Source: Ursus arctos (Eukaryota > Chordata > Mammalia > Carnivora > Ursidae). From it: 64,000 nucleotides of DNA. The stretch lies in NCBI RefSeq assembly GCF_023065955.2, contig NW_026622985.1:76869931-76933930 (forward strand), written 5' to 3'. The notes under the pieces were generated by a model, which did not search any database, was not told where the DNA came from, and saw only the letters and a program-made list of their open reading frames with translations. Positions 46,440 to 57,500 of this stretch are shown in pieces (within the stretch, counting starts at the first letter, position 1; every line of letters begins with the position of its first letter). Made by a program: the position numbers and the translations under genes.

Positions 46440-46825
46440 ACGTACATGGTAGCCATAATTGCTGTTCAATCCATTATGCCTGGTTCTCCTTCCCTGCCCC
46501 CTTGCAGTTGAGAACGGCCATGGGCACTGCTCTGGACAATGACATGTGAGCTGTGACTTGTGTCATTTATGGACTAAAGCATTTCTGGGCTGGGCCAACA
46601 TGTGATCCACTATACTTTATCTTCTCTGCCAGTGACCAGCAATATTGTAGGAAAAGGCTTCTTTGCCAGCCTTGGTCCCAGAATGAGAATGACTAAGAGC
46701 AGCGTTTCCAGCTCATCTACAGAGGACATGTATGAGAATGAAAAATTAACCTTCATTGTTTTAAGTCATTAAGTAGTCTGAAGTAGTTTGTTCTGTATTT
46801 TAACCTGGTATCCTGACTGATGCAA
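46440..46825 (+). mobile_element. LTR-like fragment (probably MaLR group)
   Basis: The order 'ggccatgggcactgctctggacaatgacatgtgagc', 'cttctctgccagtgaccagcaat', 'gccagccttggtcccagaatgag', 'aaccttcattgttttaagtcattaag' and 'tatcctgactgatgc' follows an old LTR consensus with its polyadenylation region. A second copy of the same family lies at 51580-51890. Confidence 0.55.
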
Positions 46826-46910
46826 AAATGAATGCTGCCATAAGGGGAAAATACTTAAATATGTAGTATTTTTTAAAGTCTGACAAGCAGATAGAAAATA
46901 AAGGATGTTG

Positions 46911-47108
46911 GGGCGCCTGGGTGGCACAGCGGTTAAGCGTCTGCCTTCAGCTCAGGGTGTGATCCCAGTGTTATGGGATCGAGCCCCACATCAGGCTCCT
47001 CTGCTATGAGCCTGCTTCTTCCTCTCCCACTCCCCCTGCTTGTGTTCCCTCTCTCGCTGGCTGTCTCTGTCTAAAATCTTTAAAAAAAAAAAAAAAAAGA
47101 AAGAAAAG
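46911..47108 (+). mobile_element. Young Can-SINE (bear-type), plus strand
   Basis: The head 'ggcgcctgggtggcacagcgg' is followed by a bear-type body (ggctcctctgctatgagcctgc) and an A-rich tail. A perfect 11-bp target duplication, aaaggatgttg, lies at 46900-46910 and 47109-47119. The usual 'tctatctctgtcgaataaat' leader to the tail is shortened. Confidence 0.95.
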
Positions 47109-47119
47109 AAAGGATGTTG

Positions 47120-47682
47120 GATATTGGAAAACCTGGAATCTATCTACGTGATGGTTGTAAAATTGTCTCTGAGATCTTTGGAGCCCAGGTCAACTCCTAA
47201 TAAGCTGGTAGCCCTCCCGAAGAGGTTAGCACACAGTGTTAGGAGCCTGTGTTGGTTGCTGTCGACTACATCTGACCATGTAGTACAAGAAAGAGAGGAG
47301 AAAATAATTGACCCGTTTGCAGTAGTAACATCAGGGAATAGAGAGAACCCACAAAAGTAAGATCTTGTAGGGTTGGAACAGGCACCCACTTCTCAGCTAC
47401 AAAGTAAATAAAGTAAAATAAAAGTAGCAAAAATATTTTAAAACACATTAAAGCAACATTGAGAATGTTATTGAATGTTGACTCTTTCAATAGGAAAATA
47501 TTGAAAATGGATTATTTCAAAATTAAAAAAATAGAATAATTTGAGCATTAAAGGCTGTTTGAAACTCAGCCTTACTGCACAGATCCAATTAATTTTATAA
47601 GCACAATATTGGTAGTTTAAAAATTTAATGGATTAAAGTAATTACCACTCGATCCATTCAATTGAACAAAATGGCTCAGGCA
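47120..47682. other. Unassigned sequence
   Basis: No gene or repeat was recognised. The open frames of 106 and 81 codons that overlap here on opposite strands have no motifs, and the first begins inside the SINE. Confidence 0.4.
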
Positions 47683-47699
47683 AAAAAAGACCAAAGGTG

Positions 47700-47880
47700 G
47701 AGCGCCTGGGTGGCTCAGTCGTTAAGTGTCTGCCTTCGGCTCAGGTCATGATCCCAGTGTTCTGGGATGGAGCCCCACATCAGGCTCCCCGCTCAGTGGG
47801 AAGCCTGCCTCTCCCACTCCCCCCACTTGTGATCCCTCTCTCGCTGCCTGTCAAATAAGTAAATAAAATCTTAAAAAAAA
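47700..47880 (+). mobile_element. Can-SINE, plus strand
   Basis: The head 'gagcgcctgggtggctcagtcg' is intact, as are box A and a box B variant (gggatggagcccc). The tail is 'aaataagtaaataaaatctt' plus A's. The target duplication is aaaaaagaccaaaggtg before and aaaaaagagcaaaggtg after (47881-47897), one mismatch. Confidence 0.94.
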
Positions 47881-47911
47881 AAAAAAGAGCAAAGGTGTAG
47901 TTTCCCACTGT

Positions 47912-48437
47912 ATTCATTTCCTAATGCTGTTAGAACAAATTACCACAAACTTAGCGGTTTAAAAGAATACACATTTTATTATCTCCTAGTTCTGGCAGTT
48001 CAAAGTCCAAAATGGATCTTACTGCACTAAAAGCTTACTAGCAAGACTGTGTTCCTTCTGGGGGCTCTGTGTGAGAATCTAGATGTCGCCTTTTCCAGCT
48101 CATAGACGCTTCCCAAATTCCACAGCTTACGGTCCCCTTCTGTCTTCAAACCAACAATAGCTATTGGATACATTCTCAGTTCACATGCCTCTGACCTCTA
48201 CTTCTATCCTCACATCTCCTTCTCTGACTATGCCTCTCCCACTTCCCTTTTCAGGTACGTAAGGAGCTCTGTGATTACCTTGGGTCCATCTGGATAATGA
48301 AGGATAATATTTCTATCACAAGGTCTTTAACGAAATGACATCTGCAAAGTTGCTTTTGTTATCTAAGCTAACAGTCCTAGGTTCCGGGAATTAGGATGCA
48401 GATCTCTTTGGGGGACTTATTATTCTGCCTACCACAG
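47912..48437 (-). mobile_element. MaLR LTR (MLT1-like), left copy
   Basis: The plus strand opens 'tgtattcatttcctaatgctg', continues 'aaattaccacaaacttagcggtttaaaag', and closes 'gacttattattctgcctaccaca'. The length is about 525 bases with TG...CA ends. In element orientation (minus strand) this is the 3' LTR of the element spanning to 50612. Confidence 0.85.
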
Positions 48438-49869
48438 TTTGCTCCCCGGCCTCCAGAGATCAATGCTCATCTCACATGCAGAGTGCATTCACCTATTCCA
48501 ACATCTTCAAAAGTCTCAGCCTATCACAGAATCAACTCAAAGCCCCGAAAGTCTCTTCTAAATCTAGTCAGCTCGAAGTCCCAAATCTCATCATCTAAAT
48601 CATGTAACTCAGGTGTGGTTGAGACACTGGGTTTAATTCATCCACGGGAAAAATTCCTCTCCGTCTATAGATTTGTGAAACTAGAAAACAAGTTACGTGC
48701 TCCCAGAATGCAATGGTACGAGTCTAGGACACCAGTTATAGACATTCACCTTCAGAAAGGGAGATAATGGAATGGGGGAAAAAATTCCCACCAAGCAAAC
48801 TTCCCTGGGTTTCCGGGCCTGGGAATGATCCCCTGCAGTGGCTCTGCCCTCATCTTCAGGCTCACGCTCCAGGAAGGGCAGCACAGGGCTGAGTCATTGC
48901 ACCAGTCTGTTTCCTGTCCTTGGAATTTGGGGAGCCCGACTGCCTTCTTTTCGTTACATTCTTTGTCTCTTTCAGGCAAAACTAGCAGTGTTTCTGATGG
49001 CTTAAAATTCTGAAGAACTTCGTGGGTATCTTGTGCCTGTCGTGGATCCTTACTCCTTCTGATAACAAGCTTCTCCACAGACCCTTCCTAGGTAATCCCA
49101 TCTCTATTCCTGGTTCCTGCTTGGGATGGCTGGGAGCACCCACGAGTCACCCACATAATCACACTGAAGAGATCTCTTTGTAGCTGAGTACTACAACCTT
49201 TTGATTCTTTCAAGATACTAGCAAAAGGTTGTCTAGTTGCACACTTGGCTTTCTCTACAGAGCAGATACCCTGACAATCTCCTAATTTTTACACCTTTTC
49301 CCCGCTGAATAGGTAAGGAGAATTTTGCACATCAAGTCCTGGTTTCTCTTCCTCAACTGATCTCTTTCCTTCCAAATTTTACGATAGTCAGCAAGAAGAA
49401 CCAAGCAGTACCTTCAACACTTTGTTTGGCAATCTCTTTAAGCATACAAGTGTATCATTTACAAGTTTTGCTTTCCATAGAACTACAGAACACAACTTGG
49501 CTAAGCTTTCTGCTACTACATAACACTAACAAGGATCTCCTTTCCGTCAGTTTCCAACAATAACTTCCCATCACCATGTGAGCTTTTCTCAGCAGCGCCT
49601 CCTAACATTTGTATTTTTACCGGGTCTTATCATGGAGATTTAAGTATTGTCTAACGTGATACATATTTTCTTTGCTATGTTTTCACTTTCTTTTGAGTCC
49701 TCACAAGCAGAACTAGTAAATAGACATTTCTGCTACCATTTTGATCAAGGAACTCTAAGTCTGTCGTATTATACTCCTCAAAATTCTTCCAGCCTCTGCC
49801 TATTGTCCTATTCCAAAGTCATGTTTACACTTTTAGGTATTCTAGCGGCACCTCTATTTTGGTACCAAA
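48438..49869 (-). mobile_element. MaLR internal region
   Basis: About 1.43 kb lies between two same-orientation LTRs. On the minus strand, directly after the 5' LTR, the sequence reads 'ttttggtaccaaaatagaggtgccgctagaatacc'. This resembles the primer-binding and leader region of MaLR elements. The other end (48438-48760) follows the known internal pattern for this group on the plus strand ('aagtctcagcctatcacagaatcaactcaaag'). No gag, pol or env frame is discernible, as usual for these non-autonomous elements. The longest open frames (123 and 108 codons) carry no viral motifs. This is an old, dead genomic copy. Confidence 0.75.
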
Positions 49870-50612
49870 ATTGTTATTCATTTTCTATTGCTACCGTTAC
49901 AAATTACCACATAGCTTAAAACAACAGATACAGGGGCACCTGAGTGGCTCAGTAGGTGAAACAGTTAAACGTCTGAGTCTTGGTTTCAGCTCAGGTCGTG
50001 ATCTCAGGGTCCTTGGAATCGAGCCCCACCTTAGGCTCTGCACTCAGTGTGGAGTCTGCTTGAGATGCTCTCTCCCTCTGCCCCTCCCGCTCCATGCTCT
50101 CACTCTCTAAAATAAATAAATCTAAAAACAAGGACCTTGTCTTCCAACAAAGTTATTATCATGTAGTTCTACCAGTCAGATGTTTTCAATGGGGTTTACT
50201 GGGTGCAAAGCAAGGTGTCTGCAGGACTGCATCCTTTCTCAAAGTTCAAGGGTAAAATCTGTGTTTTGCTGTTTCTTATATTTAGAGTCAGCCCACATTC
50301 TCTCTGCCCCCTTCCATCTCCAAAACCAGCAATGGTCAGTTGAGTCTTTTCATATTACTCTGGCTTCTTTCCTATTATCACATCTCCTTCTCTGACTCAG
50401 CTTCTCCTTCCATCCTCTTTCACTTAAAAGGACCCTTTCACTTACAGTGGTTTCATTGGGCCTGCCCAGATAGTGCAGGGTAATCCTCCCAGCTCAAGGT
50501 CCTTAACTTAATCACATTTGCAAAGTCCCTTTTTGTCATGTAATGTTACATGCACAAATTCTAGGAATTAAAACATGAACATCTTTGCAAGGGTCATTAT
50601 TCCACCTCCCAT
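49870..50612 (-). mobile_element. MaLR LTR (MLT1-like), right copy, split by SINE
   Basis: The plus strand begins 'ttattcattttctattgctaccgttacaaattaccacatagcttaaaacaac' and ends 'caagggtcattattccacctccc'. A SINE at 49933-50132 separates the two halves. Without it the LTR is about 540 bases, matching the left LTR. In element orientation this is the 5' LTR. Confidence 0.83.
49933..50132 (+). mobile_element. Can-SINE (older subfamily), plus strand, in LTR
   Basis: The head 'ggggcacctgagtggctcagtagg' carries a small insertion in box A surroundings (tgaaacagttaaacgtctgag). Box B and the 'tctccctctgcccctcccgctcc' middle are clear. The tail is 'aaaataaataaatctaaaaac'. It inserted into the right LTR after the MaLR element. 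Confidence 0.92.
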
Positions 50613-50727
50613 ACGCACCAAAATTTACTAGGTCCCACTGACCCAAAGTTAAATGAAGGGAGAGGCAAATGGATAAAAAGTGATAAAATTTAATAAGTCT
50701 AAGAGGTATGTCTAGAAAAGAACTCTA

Positions 50728-50990
50728 GGGGCACGTGGGTGGCTCAGCCGTTAAGCGTCTGCCTTCGGCTCGGGTCTTGCTCCCAGGATCGAGCCCTGCA
50801 TCTGGCTCCCTGCTCGGTGGGAAGCCTGCTTCTCCCTCACATACTCCCCTTGCTTGTGTTCCCTCTCTCACTATCTGTGTCAAATAAATAAAATCGAAAG
50901 AAAGAAGAGAAAAGAAAAGAAAAAAGAAAAGAAAAAAAGGAAGGAAGAAGGAAGGGAGGGAGGGAGGAAGGGAGGAAAGAAAGAAAGAAA
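50728..50990 (+). mobile_element. Can-SINE with purine-rich expanded tail
   Basis: The head 'ggggcacgtgggtggctcagccg' and body are followed after 'tgtcaaataaataaaatcg' by about 95 bases of pure A/G repeats (GAAA, GGAA, GGGA units, 50896-50990) instead of a plain poly-A. Flanking 'aactcta' duplicates (50721-50727 and 50989-50995) delimit the insertion. Confidence 0.9.
50896..50990. repeat. GGAA/GAAA purine microsatellite
   Basis: The run is uninterrupted purine on the plus strand, with (gaaa)n, (ggaa)n and (gggag)n-type units. It grew from the SINE tail. Confidence 0.92.
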
Positions 50991-50995
50991 CTCTA

Positions 50996-51579
50996 ATTGG
51001 GGTTGTTGGCCTGTGGAATGCCTAGATTTTCATTCTTAAATTCACTGTTCATATCTGGCAAATCAAAAAGGAAGAACCACCCAGAGGGCAGAGCCGGCCC
51101 ACAATACACTGGGAAGGATAGTGGAGGACAATCAGGGCCCAATTATGATACATCTCATAACCCAGTAGAGGAGACCTTGCAACATATACAAGAAGGATTT
51201 CAGATTTTCTGTGAATAAGTGACTGTTGCTTCTCCCATTATCCTATTAAATGGAATACTTAGGAGTTTCCTTTTGATGCTTCATCATGATCTGTTGGGTG
51301 TATTGGGAAGAGATAACTTTTATTGTAGTTTATAAGTTTCTGAATGCAGAAACCACCAGTCATCATGCCCAGATCTTAGACTTTGTACTAGATGCAGAGG
51401 ATAGTTAGGACTTTTGGTTTGTCATTGTGTGCTGCAATATGGAAAGGGGCAAAATTGGACATTTGGTCACCCAAGGGGTTACCAGGGGACAGAATGTTAT
51501 AGTTCTTGGTGTTCAGCTTCTTTTCCTTGGCACATTGATAGGATTGCATTTCCTCTCTACTTTTGAAGTCAAGAATGGC
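50996..51579. other. Unassigned sequence
   Basis: No gene was recognised. Part of it may belong to the LTR-like copy that becomes clear at 51580. Confidence 0.4.
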
Positions 51580-51890
51580 CATTTTGCTTGATTTGACCAG
51601 AAGAATATGAGTGCCAAAGACAGAAGTCATTTCCAGTTGCAAGATTTAAGAGTCTAGGTTATAATTCATTATGTTTTCTCCTCCCGAAATGGAAATGATT
51701 TTCTGGTTAATGGCTGCTCCATCAGTCTGTGTCCAGGAATGAGGGTACCTTGGATCAGAGCCCCAACTCACTTCTAGTGGACACAGGTACAAGAAGGAGC
51801 AAGAAATAAACCTTGGTGGTTTAATCTGCTAAGATGTTAGGCTTTTATTTTATTTTTTTGTAACTGCAACATAACTTATCCCATCCTATT
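51580..51890 (+). mobile_element. LTR-like fragment (probably MaLR group)
   Basis: The order 'agaatatgagtgccaaagacagaagtcatttcc', 'ggctgctccatcagtctgtgtccaggaatgagg', 'ggatcagagccccaactc', 'agcaagaaataaaccttggtgg' and 'aactgcaacataacttatcccatcc' parallels the copy at 46440-46825. It includes an AATAAA polyadenylation hexamer near 51807. Confidence 0.55.
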
Positions 51891-52251
51891 AGCACATATC
51901 ACTGAAAAGTCTCATTATTTTTTGTGTGGGAAAATAAAAATAATTGCCTTAACTTATTGATCTTACAAGGCTACTTTATTAGAAGCTAAATCAAATTGAT
52001 TTGAAATCTGATAGTGAACTGAAAAAATAAAAATTTTTATATACATAATTTACAAAATATGTTAAAACTATTAACATATTCAAATCTATTCACTGAGCTT
52101 ATGTTTATATAGTTGCCTCTTTCATAACCAGTTTTCTTACTGAGTCTGAGGCATCACTCTGTGTTGTAGCATTTGTAGGATTTACCCAAGTAGATGTATT
52201 TGTAGTAAATATTGACCTCATGGAACAATACATAGTCCATATGTAATAATT
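51891..52251. other. Unassigned AT-rich sequence
   Basis: No gene or repeat was recognised. Confidence 0.4.
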
Positions 52252-52262
52252 TAGATGTATCC

Positions 52263-52460
52263 TTTTTTTTTAAAAGATTTTATTTATTATTTGACAGAGA
52301 TAGAGACAGCCAGAGAGAGAGGGAACACAAGCAGGGGGAGTGGGAGAGGAAGAAGCAGGCTCATAGCGGAAGAGCCTGATGTGGGGCTTGATACCATAAC
52401 TCCGGGATCACGCCCTGTCCCGAGGGCAGACGCTTAACCGCTGTGCCACCCAGGCGCCCC
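52263..52460 (-). mobile_element. Young Can-SINE (bear-type), minus strand
   Basis: A reversed tail (tttttttttaaaagattttatttattatttgac), bear-type middle and reversed head ending 'gtgccacccaggcgcccc' are present. A perfect 11-bp target duplication, tagatgtatcc, lies at 52252-52262 and 52461-52471. It lies only 44 bases left of the young L1's duplication. Confidence 0.95.
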
Positions 52461-52505
52461 TAGATGTATCCTATTTTTATCAAGAAGTTATTTTTAATAT
52501 ATTTT

Positions 52506-52514
52506 TTATGTTGG
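52506..52514. repeat. L1 target-site duplication, left copy
   Basis: The 9-mer ttatgttgg precedes the L1 5' end and recurs at 58742-58750 after its AT-rich tail. Confidence 0.8.
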
Positions 52515-53389
52515 GGAGGAGTTAAGATGGCAGAGGAGTAGGGGTCCCCTTTTTCAGCCGGTCCCCTGAGTCAAGCTGGATAGGTATCAGACCAGCCTGA
52601 ACATCCATGGAATCAGCCTGAGACGCAGGAAGATACATCTGGATCTCTGCAAATGAACATCTCCAGCACTGAGTATTGAGGTACAAAGCGGGGAGCCGTG
52701 AATCCGCACACAGATATCGGAAGATAAACGGAAGGCAGAGGGAGCCACCGCGTTCAGGCACCAGAAAGCGGTCGCCACCTGCACGGGGGAGCGGGCGGGC
52801 TCGCGGACGGCACCCGCGAGAGAGCGGACTGTGAGCCGGAAACGCGCGCCACCAGACTGAGGGCCGGAGCTTCGGAGCGCGGGGGCGGCTGGCGGCTGGC
52901 GGTGTTAGAAACACAAAAGACAGAGACGCGCCAGCCCTGGAAGTGAGGGCTGGGATGCCGGGTGTGGGGCGCACATCCCGGGACGCTGCAGGGTTGAGCA
53001 GCACCAACAGTAACAGAGTTAAAGTGGCCAGAACCCCAGTGGAGAACAGTCCACAATCCCTCTGTTCTGAGACAGAGGCTGAGATTCAGCCACTGCTGCT
53101 CTGACTCTCAGAAGAGGCACAGCAAACCGCCAGGGAAAGCCGCCAGAGAACAAAAGCCTGGAAATACTGGCTCACAGTGTGCCCAACCCCATCCCCCCTC
53201 GCAGGGGACACGGAGACTCTACCCAAACAGGGTTGCCTGAGTATTGGTGCGGCAGGCCCCTCCCCCAGAACGCAGGCTGAAAAATCAAGAAGCCCACATC
53301 CCTAAGATCTCTATAAAACAAGGGCGCACGGCCTGGGTCCTGGTCAATAATTTGGGCTCTGGGCAACCGTGCAACCTCTCCTCATCAGA
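52515..53389 (+). promoter_or_regulatory. L1 5' UTR, internal promoter region
   Basis: L1 5' UTRs carry an internal RNA polymerase II promoter. This one has a CpG-dense core (about 52740-52990, for example 'gcgggcgggctcgcggacggc'), the only CpG-rich block in the window. The AAGATGGC motif at 52524-52531 near the first base matches the YY1-type element that sets the start site in other L1 families. Function here is inferred from family knowledge, and CpG methylation would be expected to silence it. Confidence 0.75.
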
Positions 53390-54510
53390 ATGACGAGAAG
53401 GAGAAATCCCCCCCAGCAAAGAAAAGACAATGAGTCTGTGGCCTCTGCCACAGAGCTAATGGATATGGATATAACCAAATTATCAGAAATGGAGTTCAGA
53501 GTAACAATGGTCAAGATGATGTGTAGACTTGAAAAAAATATTAACAAAAATATTAACGAGAATATAGAATCTCTAAGGGCAGAAATGAGAGCGAATCTGG
53601 TAGAAATTAAAAATACTATGAATCAAATGCAGTCAAAACTAGATGCTCTGACAGCCAGGGTGAATGAGGCAGAAGAATGAATTGGTGAATTGGAGGATGG
53701 ATTAGTAGAAGAGAAAGCTAAGACAGAAACTTGGATCAAAAAAATCCAATCTCAAGAATGTAGGTTACAGGAGATTACTGATCAATGAAACGTTCCAATG
53801 TCAGAATCATCAGCATCCCCAAGGGGGTGGAGAAAGAGAGAAGTCTAGAAGAGATATTTGAACAAATTGTAGCTGAAAACTTCCCTAATCTAGCAAAGGA
53901 AACAAGCATTTGTGTCCAAGAGGCAGAGAGGACCCCTCCCAAGCTCAACCATGACAAACCTACGCCACGTCACGTCATAGTGCCATTCGCAAATATTAGA
54001 TCCAAGGATACAATATTGAAAGCGGCCATGGGGCACCTGGGTGGCACAGCGGTTGGGCGTCTGCCTTCGGCTCAGGGCGTGATCCCGGCGTGATGGGATC
54101 GAGCCCCACGTCAGGCTCCTCCGCTATGAGCCTGCTTTTTCCTCTCCCACTCCCCCTACTTGTGTTCCCTCTCTCGCTGGCTGTCTCTATCTCTGTCGAA
54201 TAAATAAATAAATAAAATCTTAAAAAAAAAAAAAAAAAAGCGGCCAGGGCAAAGAAATTTCTCACGTACCAAGGCAAAGGTATCAGAATTATGTCAGACC
54301 TGTCTACACAGACCTGGAATGAGAGAAAGGGTTGGGGGGCCATTTTTAAAGCTCGTTAAGAGAAAAAACATGCAGCCAAGGATCCTTTATCCAGCAAGGC
54401 TGTCATTCAGAATTGATGGAGAGATAAAGACCTTCCAGAATCGACAGTCACTGACCAATTTCATAACCACAAAACCAGCCCTACAGGAGATATTAAGGGG
54501 GTTTCTATAA
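53390..54510 (+). pseudogene. L1 ORF1, disabled
   Basis: ORF1 encodes the L1 RNA-binding protein: N-terminal basic start, coiled coil, RRM and C-terminal domain. The ATG at 53390 gives 'MTRRRNPPQQ'. A coiled-coil-like stretch follows ('NINENIESLRAEMRANLVEI'). Three lesions kill it: a TGA at 53678-53680 where an arginine CGA would be expected (a CpG transition), a one-base loss near 53785 that shifts the frame just before 'MKRSNVRI', and a bear-type SINE at 54029-54237. After the SINE the frame reads through 'RILYPARLSF' to a stop at 54508-54510, ending 'ALQEILRGFL'. This C-terminus is typical of the family. Confidence 0.88.
54029..54237 (+). mobile_element. Young bear-type Can-SINE inside L1 ORF1
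   Basis: It is a complete copy: head 'ggggcacctgggtggcacagcgg', box B 'gggatcgagcccc', bear-specific 'ctccgctatgagcctgc', the leader 'tctatctctgtcgaataaat' and a poly-A. The target duplication aagcggcca lies at 54020-54028 and 54238-54246. It inserted after the L1. Confidence 0.95.
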
Positions 54511-54582
54511 AAGTAAAAAGGCCCGAAGAGTGATACAGAACAGAAAGTCATAATCTATAGAAACAAAGACTTTACAGGCAAC

Positions 54583-57500
54583 ATGGCATCATTAAAATCA
54601 TATCTCTCAATAATCAGTCTCAATGTAAATGGCCTAAATGCTCCCATAAATAACACAGGGTTGCAGATTGGATAAAAAGACATGACCCATCCATTTGCTG
54701 TCTATAAGAGACTCATTTTGAACCTAAAGATACATCGAGACTGAAAGTAAAGGGATGGAATGCATCTTTCATGCCAATGGACCTCAAAAGAAAGCTGGGG
54801 TAGCAATTCTCATATCAGATAGATTGGATTTTAAACTAAAGACTATAGTTAGAGATACAGAAGGGCACTAAATTATTCTTAAAGGATGTATCCAACAAGT
54901 GGATATGACAATTATAAATATATATGCCCCCAACAGGGGAGCAGCAAGAGACACAAGCCAAGTCTTAACAAGAATAAAGAGACATATACATAATAATATG
55001 TTAATAGTAGGGGACCTCAACACTCCACTATCAACAACAGATAGATCACATAAGCAGAAAATCAACAATGAAACAAGAGCTTTGAATGCCATACTAGACG
55101 AGTTGGACCTCATAGATACATATAAAGAACACTACACCCCAGAACGAAAGACTACTCATTCTGTTCTAATGCCCATGGAACATTCTCAAGAATAGACTAT
55201 GTTCTGGGTCACAGAACAGGTCTCAACTGATACCAAAAGACTGAAATTATTCCCTGCATATTCTCAGACCACAATGCTTTGAAACTGGAACTCAACCACA
55301 AGGAAGAATTTGGAAGAAACGCAAACACTTGGAGACTAAGAACCATCCGGCTTAAGAATGATTCGATAAACCAGGAAATCAAAAATCAATTTAAACAATT
55401 TATAGAGACCAATGAGAATGAAAACACAATGGTCCAAAACCTATGGGACACTTCAAAAGCAGTCCTATGGGGAAAATACATAGCCATCCAAACCTCACTC
55501 AAAAGAATAGAAAAATCTAAAATGCAGTTTTTATATTCTCACCTCAAGAAGCTGGAACAGCAACAGAGGGACAGGCCTAATCCACTCACGAGGAAGCAGT
55601 TGACCAAGTTTAGAGCAGAAATCAATGAATTAGAAACCAGGAGTACAGTAGAGCAGATCAACAGAACTAGAAGCTTGTTCTTTGAAAGAATTAATAAAAT
55701 AGACAAACCACTGGCAAGACTTATCCAAAAGAATAGAGAAAGGACCCAAATTAATAAAATTATGAATAAAAAGGGAGAGGTCACAACCAACACCAATGAA
55801 ATAGGAAGGATTATTAGAATTTTTATCAACAGCTTTATGCCAATAAATTAAGCAATCTGGAAGAGATGGAGGCCTTCCTGGAAACCCATAAACTACCAAG
55901 ACTGAAACAGGAAGAAATTGATTTTTTAAACAGACCAATTAATTATGAAGAGATTGAAACACTGAGTAAAAACCTTCCAAAAAACAAAACGCCAGGGCCT
56001 GATGGTTTTCCCGGGGAATTCTACCAAACATTCAAAGAAGAAATAATACCTATTCTCCTAAAGCTATTTCAAAAAATAGAAACAGAAGGAAAGCTACCAA
56101 ACTCATTCTATGAGGCCAATATTACCTTGATCCCCAAACCAGGCAAAGACCCCATAAAAAGGAGAATTACAGACCGATTTCCCTGATGAATATAGACACC
56201 AAAATCCTCAACAAGATCCTTGCTAATAGGATCCAACAGTACATTAAAAGGGTTATCCATCATGACCAAGTGGGATTCATCCCTGGGATGCAAGGGTGGT
56301 TCAACATTTGCAAATCTGTGTGAGAGATTACATGAACAAGAAAAAAGCCAAAAATCATATGATTCTCTCAATAGATGCAGAAAAAGCATTTGACAAAATA
56401 CAGCATCCTCCCCAGATTAAAACCCTTCAGAGTATAGAGATGGAGGGTACATTCCTCAATTTCATAAAAACCATCTATGAAAAGCCTACAGCAAATATCA
56501 TTCTCAATAGGGAAAAGCTGGAAGCCTTTCCCTTAAGATCAGGAATACAACAAGGATGCCCACTCTCGCCATTAATATTCAACATGGTACTAGAAGTCCT
56601 TGCAACAGCAATCAGACAAGAAAATGGGATAAAACGTATCCAAATCGGCAAAGAAGAAGTCAAACTGTCTCTCTTCACAGATGACATGATCCTCTATATG
56701 GAAAACCCAAAAGACTCCACCCCCGAACTACTAGAAGTTATAGAGCAATTCAGTAATATGGCGGGATATAAAATCAATGCTCAGAAATCAGTTGCATTTC
56801 TATACACGAACAATGAGACTGAAGAAAGAGAAATTAGGGAATCCATCCCAATAACAATAGCACCAAAAATCATATGTTACCTTGGAATTAACTTAACCAG
56901 AGACATAAAGGACCTATATTCTAGAAACTACAAATCACTCTTGAAAGACATTGAAGAAGACACAAAAAGATGGAAAAATATTCCATGCTCATGGATCGGA
57001 AGAATTAACATAGTTAAAATGTCCATGCTACCCAGAGCAATCTACACTTTCAATGCTATCCCAATCAAAATACCAATGACATTTTTCAAAAAACTGGAAC
57101 CAACAAGCCCTTAACTTTGTGTAGAACCAGAACAGGCCCCGAATTGTCAAGAAAGTGTTGAAAAGGAAAAACAAAGCTGGGGGCATCTCAATGCCGGATT
57201 TCAAGCTGTACTACAAAGCTGTGATCACAAAGACAGCATGGTACTGGCACAAAAACAGACACATAGACACATAGACCAATGGAACAGAACAGAGACCCCA
57301 GAAATGGACCCTCGGCTCTTTGGGCAACTAATCTTTGATAAAGCAGGAAAAAACATCCAGTGGAAAAAAGACAGTCTCTTCAATAAATGGTGCTGGGAAA
57401 ATTGGACAGCTACATGCAAAAGAATGAAACTTGACCACTCTCTCACACCATACACAAAGATAAACTCCAAATGGAGGAAAGACCTCGATGTGAGACAGGA

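Noticed and set aside
52522..53007. 161-codon open frame on the minus strand
   Set aside because: It lies antisense to the CpG-rich L1 5' UTR. High GC lowers stop frequency, and the translation shows low-complexity Pro/Arg/Ala text with no domain.
56296..57114. 272-codon open frame as a host gene
   Set aside because: It is the RT core of the L1 ORF2, with the typical motif order and L1 sequence on both sides.
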